Origin: Bacillota bacterium
GTDB taxonomy: Bacteria > Bacillota > Clostridia > Christensenellales > Christensenellaceae
NCBI GenBank assembly: GCA_023408315.1
Contig: JAEYKI010000006.1
Location: 62,001 to 126,000, forward strand
Reading direction: 5' to 3'
Length of the DNA: 64,000 bases
The notes beneath the pieces were generated by a model, which was not told the origin of the DNA, did not search any database, and saw nothing but the letters and a program-made list of their open reading frames with translations. The translations under genes and the position numbers were made by a program. Position 1 is the first letter of the stretch; each line of letters begins with the position of its first letter. Shown here piece after piece: positions 28,301 through 36,473 of the stretch.

Positions 28301-28489
28301 TTCAAGATCAAGCACGCCGTTTTCCGCTTGAATTTGGCCGGAATTCCTCCCGGTAAAAATAAATATACAGGCAGCGGCGGCAATAGAGAGAAGCACGGCC
28401 AAAACCAGCCCCAGTAAACGCTTTTTATTGATGGGGTTCCCGAAATATTGACTACTTTTTGGGGTATGCCTGGCCGATTCTTTCATCAC
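25388..28489 (-). CDS. Hybrid sensor kinase with 7TMR-DISM sensor and two kinase modules
   Basis: 1033 residues. A membrane segment at about 25-46 is followed by an extracytoplasmic 7TMR-DISM sensor domain (about 60-205), seven membrane helices (about 215-420), HisKA with NTSHELRAPLSGIMG near 445, HATPase with GGTGLGLPITRQ near 630, a receiver domain near 695-815 (LLVDDDAVNLQ, LVILDVMMPELSG) and a second LytS-type kinase module (QIKPHFLFNTLNAI near 840, then HATPase with GIGLWNIDRRL). The order DISM-HK-REC-HisK_LytS is known in Clostridia. It senses an unknown extracellular carbohydrate-like ligand. The start is GTG 28489 or the adjacent ATG. Confidence 0.9.
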   Translation of the reverse strand: MMKESARHTPKSSQYFGNPINKKRLLGLVLAVLLSIAAAACIFIFTGRNSGQIQAENGVLDLENRVFKQDGALSLNGEWGFYWNRFLTAQEIAAATPDVMGDVPQAWNSYTIDGKNLPGFGYGTYALRVVNAQPGETLALRIPTVSTAYELYVDGRLLASSGKVGADPEHFSPQSRPQTVEFTPPRQSFEIIVLASNYAYIQGGILYPVSMGTPEAIGEMDEAAAALDSFLLGALAIMVFYYMAVFLTRREDKSGLYFVLMCLLLAGRTAVTGDTLIYYMIPSIGFGAMMAIDYITLSWFSVCAALIVGEFFPEENSRKFLGAALAYAAVMTLLILLTPVPFYSQLLCIIEAAQLLIGVYAVFILTKAFFERKKDALILLLVVLALIVCTVGDILFQNNASQIGYFIILFIQPIVLARRFSESFKSVHALSQKLLKLDKLKDEFLANTSHELRAPLSGIMGITEAMLRGSGGELNEKQKNDLSVVVGSSRRLANLVGDILDYSRLKNGDILLDVRPVHVAGLIHTVVNVFVQLNRSKDVEILCEVSKSLPLVLADENRVVQILYNLVGNAVKFTVRGTVKATAKKSGNMVEVCVSDTGEGIPKDKLTDIFQSFEQVDTSLTRRNGGTGLGLPITRQLARLMGGAVWVESKLGEGSRFYFTLPAAGGAPDGIPDAIPRESGPDIMAGRAAFFEELAEGMDTPGALKILLVDDDAVNLQAAASILKLESYSVTVACSGRAALKELEKRNDYSLVILDVMMPELSGYDVCRKIRESKTYLDLPVLMLTARAATGDIVLGLEAGANDYLPKPYEPEELLARVRTLSGLKSAADQARTAEFAFLQAQIKPHFLFNTLNAIASFCDDEPERAQKLIDDFSNYLRRCFDFKSFESSVALENELHLVRAYIEIEKARFGDQLRVEFDVDGAADVEIPLLSIQPLVENAISHGLRKKGGRGTVTVSVKRLTEEVQVSVQDDGQGIERERLASLLTNEAGRGIGLWNIDRRLKKIYGRGIHIESKPGQGTKVTYSIPLGGEQN

Positions 28490-28946
28490 ATCAGTACCCT
28501 TTAGCTCCTTAAACCAGGTATCGCCACCCGGCTTCTCATACTGTTATATTGTTTTTTCTACGATTGAACAGTCCTGTTATGTATTATTTACTCCCTCATC
28601 ATAATACTACAATTTTCGGCATCTTTCAAAACAGAACATAGAAAGAAAATAAGTATGGCAGCTTAGCATATAATATACTTTGGTGAACAGGGCGCCAGTG
28701 GCCGGTGGACTCTCCTATGAACCAAATCACAAATTACTCTCTTTTCATAACGGTTATCCAAAGCATTGCCCTGATTTGAATACTGCTCCGCATGAATGGG
28801 CAAATTTAATTGCTATTGATACATATAATCCGGATAATTTAGATACGGCAAGTATTTTCGGATAAACTCCGGATTATCTCTTAATTCTTCGATTTTCATG
28901 GATTGTATATGCGGGATAAAAATTCAAGTCTCTTTCTCCGCCACAT
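28490..28946. other. Intergenic region upstream of the hybrid kinase
   Basis: AT-rich, about 600 bp in all up to the FGGY kinase. A 61-codon plus-strand frame (28680-28865, TTG start) has no recognisable domain and no convincing ribosome binding site, so no gene is called. Nothing else was recognised before the terminator. Confidence 0.4.
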
Positions 28947-28981
28947 AAAAAGCCGTCTATTGTTCATTAATAGCGGCTTTT
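28947..28981 (-). terminator. Intrinsic terminator of the FGGY kinase operon
   Basis: AAAAAGCCG-T-CTATT (28947-28961) pairs with AATAG-CGGCTTTT (28969-28981) with one bulged base. T runs flank the stem on both strands. It is about 115 bp beyond the kinase stop. Confidence 0.8.
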
Positions 28982-29096
28982 GTCAATCTTATTTTGAGCG
29001 CCATAATCACCGTACCTGAATTTAGACTATTGCAGACAAATGGATGCGCTACTGAAAAGCAACGATACCTATGGACGAATCTATGGTCAGATAGCA

Positions 29097-30656
29097 TTAC
29101 AGGTGTTCTGACCTGCTTTTCTCATGTTCAACAAGATCGTGCGTCCATTCCGCCATCATGGGATACAACTGGGCATATTTATTTACGTAATATTTGTATT
29201 CCTCATGCCTTTCCCTGTCCGGCTCAATTCTGTCAATAATCTTTACCATATGGTCGGAAGCAGAAACCAGGTCTCTGTACGCTCCGCCAACCACCGCACT
29301 CATAATTGCGGAACCCAGGGCGGGCGCTTCACTGACTCTTGGAATGTTAACAGGCACATTGCTTACATCCGCATGTGCCTGCATCCAAAAACGGCTTTTC
29401 ACCGCGCCGCCGCAGGCATACACTTCTGCAGGCCTCATGCCGTTCTTCTCGAAATTGCCGAATATCACTTCGGTTCCATAGCATATACTTTCAACCAAAG
29501 CCCGATATATATGGTAAGGCGAATGCATTAATGTAAGTCCGCCAATCATTCCCCGTACCTGCCCGTCTGTATACGGAGTCCGGTTTCCCTGGAAATAATC
29601 CAGGCAAATAAGGCCTTCCGATCCAATTGGAAGCTTTTCCGCTTCCCGGTTTAAAATGTCGTATACCTTTAACCCTTCTTTTTCGGCCTGCTCCCCAACC
29701 ATGCCGCACAGCTTGTTTTTATACCAGTTAACAACAGACCCGGTAGAGGATTGGCCTGCCTCCACCATTTCCAGGCCGGGTATAACGGCGTTGGGAAAGC
29801 TTCCAAATAGTCCGCTCGAATGGATGGGCGATTCGGACTGGAACAAAAACAAATGAGAAGAACCCGTAACAAGAGCGACTTTACCGGGCCGCACTGCACC
29901 AAGCGCAAGCATGGCCACAAAAGCGTCTCCGCCTCCTACGGCAACAGGCGTTCCTTCTTTAAGCCCCATTGCAAGCGCAGCTTCTTTTATAAGAAGTCCC
30001 AGCAAGTCTCCCATGGGGAGTACCTCTTGCGGAATCTTTTCCATAACATCTCCAAGCCCTGTCGCCTCAAAAAAATCCGCCTGCCATCCGCCATTATTGC
30101 TGTCATAATACCACCTTGCCGCCGCGTCGTTCAGATTTTTTACAATCCGTCCCGTCAGCTTGTATCCAAGCCAATCCACGCAGGACAGGATGTGGCTGGA
30201 TTTCCGGTATATATCGGGCAGATTTTCCTTTACCCAAAGGGTTTTGCAGGGCATCCATTCGGGAGAGACATTGCCGAATCCGTTAAAACGCAAAACCGGG
30301 TGTCCGCATCCTGCAATACGTTTTGCCTGGTCCGCCGCACGTACATCCATCCACATAATTGCGTTGTACAGAGGATCCATCTCTTTATCTAAAAACATCA
30401 TGGTGCAGGTAGTCATATCTGTGCCAATGCCAATGATGTCACCAGGGTTAATCCCACTGTCACGCACGGCTGCATTGGAAGCCAGGCAAAGCGTTGCCCA
30501 CCAGTCTTGCGGGCGCTGTTCCGCATACCCAGGTTTTGGCGTGATCAGTTCGAAAGGTTCATCCCTGAAAATAACTTCGTTTCCCTCCAGGTCAAAAATG
30601 CCTATGCGTACGCCGCCTGTTCCAAAATCAATTCCCATCACATATTGCTTTTTCAT
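29097..30656 (-). CDS. FGGY-family carbohydrate kinase (xylulokinase-like)
   Basis: 519 residues. Phosphate-binding motif GIDFGTGGVRIGI at the start, TDMTTCTMMFL, IMWMDVRAADQA, the catalytic-region GGGDAFVAMLALG and the C-terminal AEVYACGGAVKSRFWMQ and APALGSAIMSAV motifs. Length fits xylulokinase-type enzymes (about 500). It phosphorylates a ketopentose, tetrulose or polyol; the exact substrate is not readable. It follows ribulose-phosphate epimerase and the 2-oxo acid dehydrogenase genes in the same direction (47 bp gap), which favours a ketopentose 5-phosphate product feeding the pentose phosphate pathway. Confidence 0.85.
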   Translation of the reverse strand: MKKQYVMGIDFGTGGVRIGIFDLEGNEVIFRDEPFELITPKPGYAEQRPQDWWATLCLASNAAVRDSGINPGDIIGIGTDMTTCTMMFLDKEMDPLYNAIMWMDVRAADQAKRIAGCGHPVLRFNGFGNVSPEWMPCKTLWVKENLPDIYRKSSHILSCVDWLGYKLTGRIVKNLNDAAARWYYDSNNGGWQADFFEATGLGDVMEKIPQEVLPMGDLLGLLIKEAALAMGLKEGTPVAVGGGDAFVAMLALGAVRPGKVALVTGSSHLFLFQSESPIHSSGLFGSFPNAVIPGLEMVEAGQSSTGSVVNWYKNKLCGMVGEQAEKEGLKVYDILNREAEKLPIGSEGLICLDYFQGNRTPYTDGQVRGMIGGLTLMHSPYHIYRALVESICYGTEVIFGNFEKNGMRPAEVYACGGAVKSRFWMQAHADVSNVPVNIPRVSEAPALGSAIMSAVVGGAYRDLVSASDHMVKIIDRIEPDRERHEEYKYYVNKYAQLYPMMAEWTHDLVEHEKSRSEHL

Positions 30657-30703
30657 GGAGATTCCCGCCTTTGCAAATGAATTTAGTTTTTAATTCTGCC
30701 GTC

Positions 30704-31357
30704 TTATCCACATTGCCTAATTTTTCGTACCACTGCAGCCATGTCTTGGCTTTCAAACAGGGCAGACCCGGATATCAAAACGTCCGCACCTGCGGCAATG
30801 GCTATTTCTGCCGTTTGCTCGCTAATCCCGCCGTCAACCTGAATCTCGTATCCATATCCGTATTCCAACTTTATCTTTTTTAGTTCGGATATTTTTTGAT
30901 TCACCACGGTTTGGTAGTTCTGGTTTGGGAATCCAGCATTTACCGCAAGCTGGTCGACGATATCCACTTCAGGCAGCAAATACCGGATAGTATCCAGGCT
31001 GGTAGAAGGCAGCAGGGCCACTCCGGCAAGCATGTTGTGTTTTTTAATCTGCTCTATCATACTAAAATGATGCGGATAAGCCTCGGGATGAAAAATCAGG
31101 GCGTTCATCCCGGCGTCAGCAAAAGCCTCAATAAAATTCTGGGGCTTTCTAACCGCAAGGTGGGCGTCCAGCCGCAGCGGAGTTCCCACGGGCAGCCACT
31201 TTGCTACGCAAAGACCTATTGCAAGATTGTCAACAAAATGTCCGTCCAGCACATCCACATGTATCGAGTCGCACCCGGCCTCCTCGGCTCTCTTCAGTTC
31301 ATCACCCAATTTTAAAAAATTAGCCGATAAAATGGAGGCGCTTATTCTGATTGCCAT
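30704..31357 (-). CDS. rpe: Ribulose-phosphate 3-epimerase
   Basis: 217 residues from the ATG at 31357 (GAGAGGACAGAAA upstream); a longer frame overlapping the lpd gene lacks support. TIM barrel with ISASILSANFLKLGDEL, the metal-binding HVDVLDGHFVDN, LDAHLAVRKP, VNAGFPNQNY in place of the usual VNPGFGGQ, and EIQVDGGISEQTAEIAIAAGAD. It interconverts ribulose 5-phosphate and xylulose 5-phosphate. The altered active-site loop (NAGFPNQ) suggests a diverged member, perhaps acting on another ketose phosphate. Placed between lpd and the FGGY kinase. Confidence 0.85.
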   Translation of the reverse strand: MAIRISASILSANFLKLGDELKRAEEAGCDSIHVDVLDGHFVDNLAIGLCVAKWLPVGTPLRLDAHLAVRKPQNFIEAFADAGMNALIFHPEAYPHHFSMIEQIKKHNMLAGVALLPSTSLDTIRYLLPEVDIVDQLAVNAGFPNQNYQTVVNQKISELKKIKLEYGYGYEIQVDGGISEQTAEIAIAAGADVLISGSALFESQDMAAVVRKIRQCG

Positions 31358-31388
31358 TTTCTGTCCTCTCAATCTCTTAATAAAATGC

Positions 31389-33056
31389 TTACTTTTTTGG
31401 TAAATGGATGCATTTTCCCGTCGCATCCGCAGCCGCCTCCATCATCGCTTCAGAATACGTTGGATGTGCATGTATAACTCCCGCCAGTTCCTCGTCCGTC
31501 ACTTCCATGCTCATGAGCAGAGAAGCCTCGTTGGCCATCTCCGCCGCGCCGGGTCCTATGATATGTACGCCCAGTATTTCTCCGTATTTCTTCTCGCTGA
31601 TTACTTTGATGAATCCCGTGCCCTCGCCCGAGGCAAGCGCCCGGCCGTTTGCCGCAAACGGAAATATTCCCACCTTGATATCGTATCTGTTCCTGGCTTC
31701 CGTTTCAGTCAGCCCAATAGCGCCAACCTCCGGCGCTGTATAAATGCAGGCAGGTACATGGCAGGGCGCATATCCGGCGTTCTTGCCCATGGCGTTTTCC
31801 GCAGCCACTTCGCCCATCTTAAACGCTGCATGGGCCAGCATGCATTTGCCGTTTACGTCTCCCGGCGCATACACATCCGGCACACTGGTTTCCATGCGCT
31901 CGTTTACAACAACGCGCCCGCGCTCCATTTGAACACCCAGTTTTTCTATACCAAAGCAGTCCGGCTTCCTGCCAATTGAAAGCAGGGCACGGTCCGCTTC
32001 CACCGTTTTTCCGTCATCCAAAACCAGCCGCACTCCTTCAGCCGTTTCCACAATTTCCCTCAGCCGCACCGAATTGAGAATCTCCATTCCCTTCCTGGTT
32101 AATTCCTTTTTCAGAAGCGCTGAAACCTCGCCGTCCATATTGGGCACAATGGAGTCCATCATCTCTACCACCGTTACCCGGCTGCCAAAAACAGCGAACG
32201 CGGAGCCCAATTCTATGCCCACCACGCCGCCGCCAATCACCGCCAGCCGTTTGGGCACCTCATCCAACTCAAGAAGTTCGTCGCTGTTTAAAACATATTT
32301 GGAATCAATTCCGGGAATACCAATTTTCCCCGGCACGCTTCCCCCCGCGAATATAATGCTCCGGCATGCAAATTGCCTGCCTCCGGCTTCCACCAAGTGC
32401 GCCGACTGCGCGACGCCTGTGCCCCGAACCACCTCCACCCCGTTGCTTTTTAGCAGGGATGCTACGCCGCCCGTCAGTTTTTTTACCACTTCCTTTTTGT
32501 TTTGAAGCGCTTCCTTCATTTCAAACCGTACATTCTTACTGTCCGCATGAATTCCGCGGTATGACGAGTGCAGCGCATGTTCCAAAATTTCCGCGGTTTT
32601 TAAATAAGTCTTTGTGGGAATACAGCCCCGGTTCAGGCATGTGCCGCCCACCGTGTCTTTTTCTATAAGCGCAATCTTTCCTCCAAGCTGCGCCGCCCTG
32701 ATGGCGGCCACATACCCCGCGGGGCCTCCCCCTATCACAACCACATCATATTCCCCAGGCTGTTCGGCGAACGCCGGTTCTTCCTGCTGCGGCTGCGTTT
32801 TTTCCTCCGGCTTTTCACCCGGCATCCCAATATACCCGATGGTTTGTATCACCGGAACGGTCTGCCCTTCCTGCGCCAGTATCTCCAGAAGAACGCCGGA
32901 GGCGGGCGCCTCTATTTCCATGGTTGTTTTATCTGTTTCAATTTCCAGAATGGGGTCCCCTTGCTCGATGCTGTCCCCCGGATGTACAAGCCATTTGACG
33001 ACCGTGCCTTCTTCCATGGACATGCCTGCCTTGGGCATAATAATCGGTGTTGCCAC
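31389..33056 (-). CDS. acoL: Dihydrolipoyl dehydrogenase with N-terminal lipoyl domain (E3)
   Basis: 555 residues. Lipoyl domain 1-78 with the modified lysine in EIETDKTTMEIEAP, a linker rich in E, Q and P, then a full E3 flavoprotein from about 105: GGGPAGYVAAIRAAQLG, the redox-active disulfide GGTCLNRGCIPTK, NAD-binding GGGVVGIELGSAF, the CMLAHAAFKMGEVAAENA region and the HAHPTYSEAMMEAA catalytic His. It reoxidises dihydrolipoamide with NAD+. An E3 with its own lipoyl domain is typical of acetoin dehydrogenase complexes of Clostridia. GTG start directly after the E2 gene. Confidence 0.92.
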   Translation of the reverse strand: MATPIIMPKAGMSMEEGTVVKWLVHPGDSIEQGDPILEIETDKTTMEIEAPASGVLLEILAQEGQTVPVIQTIGYIGMPGEKPEEKTQPQQEEPAFAEQPGEYDVVVIGGGPAGYVAAIRAAQLGGKIALIEKDTVGGTCLNRGCIPTKTYLKTAEILEHALHSSYRGIHADSKNVRFEMKEALQNKKEVVKKLTGGVASLLKSNGVEVVRGTGVAQSAHLVEAGGRQFACRSIIFAGGSVPGKIGIPGIDSKYVLNSDELLELDEVPKRLAVIGGGVVGIELGSAFAVFGSRVTVVEMMDSIVPNMDGEVSALLKKELTRKGMEILNSVRLREIVETAEGVRLVLDDGKTVEADRALLSIGRKPDCFGIEKLGVQMERGRVVVNERMETSVPDVYAPGDVNGKCMLAHAAFKMGEVAAENAMGKNAGYAPCHVPACIYTAPEVGAIGLTETEARNRYDIKVGIFPFAANGRALASGEGTGFIKVISEKKYGEILGVHIIGPGAAEMANEASLLMSMEVTDEELAGVIHAHPTYSEAMMEAAADATGKCIHLPKK

Positions 33057-33058
33057 AG

Positions 33059-34369
33059 CTACCTTTCCCCCTTTCCGCTATACGATTCCAGGAACTCCAC
33101 AATCTTTTTCAAAAATAAAGCCGCAGAGGCGCCGTCATGCACCCGGTGGTCAAACGTAAGGGAAAGCCCCATTGTATCCCTGTTCCCAAGGTTTCCGCCC
33201 GGCAGTGCCCCAAACACTTTTTCCACAGCGCAAACGCCAAGAATCATGCTTTCGGGCAGATTGATGATGGGAGTGAAGGCCGTAATCCCGTACATTCCAA
33301 GATTACTCACGGTAAACGTACCGCCCGAGTAATCGTCCGGGCTTAGCTTGCCGCTCCTTGCGCTGTCCGCCAATTCCTGTATGGTCTTGGAAATGCCGGC
33401 AAGGGTCATTCTGTCTGCGTCACGAACCACGGGAACGATCAGCCCCTCTTCCAGCGCAACCGCGCATCCTATATTAATATGTTTGCGGATCACTATCCCG
33501 TCCCCGTCAAAACTGCTGTTCATTTGCGGCATTGCCGCCAGCGCCCGCGCGCACGCATACAGGACATAGTCATTAATGGATATCTTGCCGCCTCCCCGCG
33601 CATTCACAGTCTGCCGTTCCCGCAACATGCCGGTTACGTCCGCCTTGGTATTCAGCGTAACCGGCGGAACCTCCAGATGGCTTTGCAGCATCCGCTGTGC
33701 GATTGTTTTGCGCATGCCGGAAAGCGGAATCTTCACATCGCCCTCGCCCTGCGTTCCGGGTTTGGCCGCACCGCCCTCCATCAACGCCCGCACCTGTGCG
33801 CCGTATATCCGGCCGCCATCCGTTTCAGCCTTATCCAAAGGGATACCTTCCGTTTGCGCAATCTTGCGCGCAAGCGGCGTAACTTTTCTTTTTTCCGCCG
33901 CCAGTACATCCCTGGCTTTTATCTCCCCCTGCATACCGCTGGAAGAAATATTGCCCAGCTCCAAACGCCGTTCGCGGGCAAGCGTTTTGGCCAGCGGCGT
34001 TGCGGGTATTCTGCGGCCCTCCCGCAGCGGAGCCGCTTTCTTTGCTTCCGGCGGCTGCTCCGCCTGCTTCTCCGGCTTGGTTTGACTGGCTTCTTCGGAA
34101 ACCGCCACATCCGGGATCGCATCTCCCGGTTCCCCGATATATCCAACCGGCCGCGTCACCGGAACCGTATCTCCCTCCCGCGCAAGTATCTTTAAAACGG
34201 TCCCGGAAGCGTTTGCTTCCACCTCCATGCTCGTTTTATCCGTTTCTATCTCCAGTATGGTATCCCCCGCTTTTACGGCATCCCCTTCTCGGACGAGCCA
34301 TTTAATAATTGTACCTTCTTCCATAGACATGCCGGCTTTGGGCATAATAATTGTATTCAATACGGCCAC
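33059..34369 (-). CDS. acoC: Dihydrolipoamide acyltransferase (E2) of the 2-oxo acid/acetoin dehydrogenase complex
   Basis: 436 residues. Lipoyl domain 1-78 (EIETDKTSMEVEA), two tandem peripheral-subunit-binding domains (about 118-155, RIPATPLAKTLAREREL-like, and about 165-200, VTPLARKIAQTEGI) and a catalytic domain to the end with the active-site motif LTFDHRVHDGASAA. It transfers the acyl group from lipoamide to CoA and forms the complex core. Two binding domains instead of one is somewhat unusual. The GTG start lies immediately after the E1 beta stop codon. No repeats of the lipoyl domain. Confidence 0.92.
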   Translation of the reverse strand: MAVLNTIIMPKAGMSMEEGTIIKWLVREGDAVKAGDTILEIETDKTSMEVEANASGTVLKILAREGDTVPVTRPVGYIGEPGDAIPDVAVSEEASQTKPEKQAEQPPEAKKAAPLREGRRIPATPLAKTLARERRLELGNISSSGMQGEIKARDVLAAEKRKVTPLARKIAQTEGIPLDKAETDGGRIYGAQVRALMEGGAAKPGTQGEGDVKIPLSGMRKTIAQRMLQSHLEVPPVTLNTKADVTGMLRERQTVNARGGGKISINDYVLYACARALAAMPQMNSSFDGDGIVIRKHINIGCAVALEEGLIVPVVRDADRMTLAGISKTIQELADSARSGKLSPDDYSGGTFTVSNLGMYGITAFTPIINLPESMILGVCAVEKVFGALPGGNLGNRDTMGLSLTFDHRVHDGASAALFLKKIVEFLESYSGKGER

Positions 34370-35353
34370 CTACCTTGCAAGCCCGCGCAGCGCTTTTGTA
34401 ATAGTTTCAACGGTGGGTACCACATTTTTCTCCAGCTCCGGGCAATAGGGTATGGGCACATCCAGGCCGCACAACCTGCGGATAGGGGCATCCAGATAAA
34501 AAAACGCCTCACTGTCCGCAATTATTGCCGCAATTTCTCCGCCAAATCCCCCCGTCTGGCAGGCTTCATGCACAATCAGCACCCTGCCGGTTTTTTTTGC
34601 GGACTTTATAATGGTCTCGCGGTCCAGAGGCACAAGGGTTCGCGGGTCCACCACTTCCACGCTAACCCCTTCCTTGGCCAGGTTTTCGGCAGCCTCCAGG
34701 CAAACGGGCACCATTCTTCCATAAACCACAATGGTAATATCGCTCCCCTCCCGTTTGATGTCCGCTTTTCCAAGGGGAACAATGTATTCTTCTTGGGGCA
34801 CATGGCCTTTTTTGCGGTACAGCAGTTTCTGCTCAAAAAACATCACCGGATTGTCATCCCGGATAGCCGCTTTTAAAAGGCCCTTGGCATCGTACGGCGT
34901 GGAAGGCACCACTACCTTCAGCCCGGGCACATGGCAAAACCACGCCTCCAGGCTCTGGCTGTGCTGCGCCGCGGCGCCGGTGCCCGAACCTCCGGGCGTT
35001 CTCAAAACCATGGGCACCTTTGCTTTTCCACCAAACATATACCGCATTTTCGCTGCCTGATTCACCAGTTGGTCCATCGCAATGGTGTTAAAATCGCTGA
35101 ACATAATTTCTGCAATGGGGCGCATGCCCGTTACCGCCGCACCCGCCGCGGCGCCGGCAATTGCCGCTTCAGAAATAGGCGTATCCCTGATACGCTCCTC
35201 TCCAAACTCTTCAATCATCCCCACCGAAATGCCAAAGGCGCCGCCATAAACGCCCACGTCTTCTCCCATTAAGAACACGTTTTCATCCCCGCGCATTTCC
35301 TCACACATTGCCTCTTTTATTGCATTTGCATACGTAATTTCTCTTGATTCCAT
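34370..35353 (-). CDS. acoB: TPP-dependent dehydrogenase E1 beta subunit
   Basis: 327 residues, transketolase-type pyrimidine-binding domain (MGEDVGVYGGAFGIS, DTPISEAAIAGAAAGAA) and C-terminal transketolase domain (VVDPRTLVPLDRETI, EACQTGGFGGEIA). With the alpha subunit it decarboxylates a 2-oxo acid or cleaves acetoin and transfers the acyl or hydroxyalkyl unit to lipoamide. ATG with AAAGGGGAAGA upstream. Size and order alpha-beta-E2-E3(lipoyl) fit acoABCL rather than pyruvate dehydrogenase, but sequence alone does not settle the substrate. Confidence 0.9.
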   Translation of the reverse strand: MESREITYANAIKEAMCEEMRGDENVFLMGEDVGVYGGAFGISVGMIEEFGEERIRDTPISEAAIAGAAAGAAVTGMRPIAEIMFSDFNTIAMDQLVNQAAKMRYMFGGKAKVPMVLRTPGGSGTGAAAQHSQSLEAWFCHVPGLKVVVPSTPYDAKGLLKAAIRDDNPVMFFEQKLLYRKKGHVPQEEYIVPLGKADIKREGSDITIVVYGRMVPVCLEAAENLAKEGVSVEVVDPRTLVPLDRETIIKSAKKTGRVLIVHEACQTGGFGGEIAAIIADSEAFFYLDAPIRRLCGLDVPIPYCPELEKNVVPTVETITKALRGLAR

Positions 35354-35396
35354 TTTAATCTTCCCCTTTCAAGCCTTCACACCGTTCCATCCGCCG

Positions 35397-36359
35397 TTAT
35401 GCATACACGTCTTCCAGAATGGTGTCCAGCGAAGGATACTTGCTTTCCTGCCCAAAGTTTACCGCATCCTCAATATCCTGCGCGGCCTTTTCCTCTATCT
35501 CTCTAAGCTCCTGCTCGGTAAATATCCGGCTTGCGGCCAGATATTCCTTAAACCGCTTGATCGGGTCCCTTTGTTTCCATTCGTTTATTTCTTCCTTTGT
35601 CCTGTATTTATTTGCGTCGCTCTTGGAATGCCCAAGCTGGCGGTATGTCTCGCACACCAGCAGCATGGGCCCGTTTTGCCTTACATATTCCCGCGCCGCA
35701 AGCGTTTCCTCATACACCTTTAAAACATCGTTGCCGTCCACCGTCTTTCCCGGCATGCCATAAGATGAAGCGCGTACTGAAAGATCACTTATATTCATGG
35801 ACCGTTGCTGAGACATGGACATACCGTATTTGTTGTTTTCGCATACAAATAAAACCGGCAGCTTCCATATGGAAGCAAGATTCAGCGCCTCATGAAAGCT
35901 TCCCTCGTTTGCAGCCCCGTCCCCAAAAAAGCACACGACGATCCTGTCAATTTTTTTCATTTGTGTTGTAAGAGCCGCGCCAACGGCAATGCAGTGCCCG
36001 CCGCCCACAACGCCGTTTGCGCCAAGATTTCCGTTATCCAGGTCTGCAATATGCATGGAACCGCCCTTGCCCTTGCAGTAGCCTGTTTCTTTTCCCAGAA
36101 GTTCGGCCATCATTTTGTTTAAATCGATTCCCTTACTGATGCAATGGCCGTGTCCCCTGTGTGTGCTCGTCATCAAGTCCTGCTTCTCCAGCGCCGAGCA
36201 TACGCCTGTCGCGGCCGCTTCTTCCCCTACATATAAATGCGTGGTGCCATGCACCATCCCCACAGAAAAAAAATAGGCCACCTTTTCCTCAAACTTTCTT
36301 GTTTGCAGCATTTTGAGCAGCATTTCCTGCATCTTTTCCCTTCCGGGTTTGATACTCAT
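35397..36359 (-). CDS. acoA: TPP-dependent dehydrogenase E1 alpha subunit
   Basis: 320 residues from the ATG at 36359 (GGAGAG ten bases upstream; a GTG two codons earlier is possible). The TPP motif GDGAANEGSFHEALNLASIWKLP region shows GDG...N, and the phosphorylation-loop region SYGMPGKTVDGNDVLKVYE and RGHGHCISKG are typical of acetoin/pyruvate dehydrogenase alpha subunits. First gene of the complex operon. An AT-rich nine-bp palindrome lies 40 bp upstream (36400-36425), a candidate SorC operator. Confidence 0.9.
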   Translation of the reverse strand: MSIKPGREKMQEMLLKMLQTRKFEEKVAYFFSVGMVHGTTHLYVGEEAAATGVCSALEKQDLMTSTHRGHGHCISKGIDLNKMMAELLGKETGYCKGKGGSMHIADLDNGNLGANGVVGGGHCIAVGAALTTQMKKIDRIVVCFFGDGAANEGSFHEALNLASIWKLPVLFVCENNKYGMSMSQQRSMNISDLSVRASSYGMPGKTVDGNDVLKVYEETLAAREYVRQNGPMLLVCETYRQLGHSKSDANKYRTKEEINEWKQRDPIKRFKEYLAASRIFTEQELREIEEKAAQDIEDAVNFGQESKYPSLDTILEDVYA

Positions 36360-36399
36360 GATCACTCATCTCTCCTTCAAATGATAAAATTGGGTAAAC

Positions 36400-36425
36400 A
36401 AAATAAAGCGATAATTCTTTATTTT
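36400..36425. promoter_or_regulatory. Inverted repeat upstream of the E1 alpha gene
   Basis: AAAATAAAG (36400-36408) and CTTTATTTT (36417-36425) form perfect nine-bp arms around eight bases. It lies between the SorC regulator stop and the E1 alpha start, so it may be an operator or a weak terminator; the stem is AT-only apart from one pair. Confidence 0.35.
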
Positions 36426-36473
36426 ATCACTGTAGCTTTTTATACGGATAAATCCGTGCGCTGCGCTCCGGCT

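Noticed and set aside
28680..28865. 61-codon plus-strand frame between kinase genes
   Set aside because: TTG start without ribosome binding site and no recognisable family; likely chance.
33479..34195. 238-codon plus-strand frame
   Set aside because: Antisense of the E2 gene in a GC-richer stretch; no motif.
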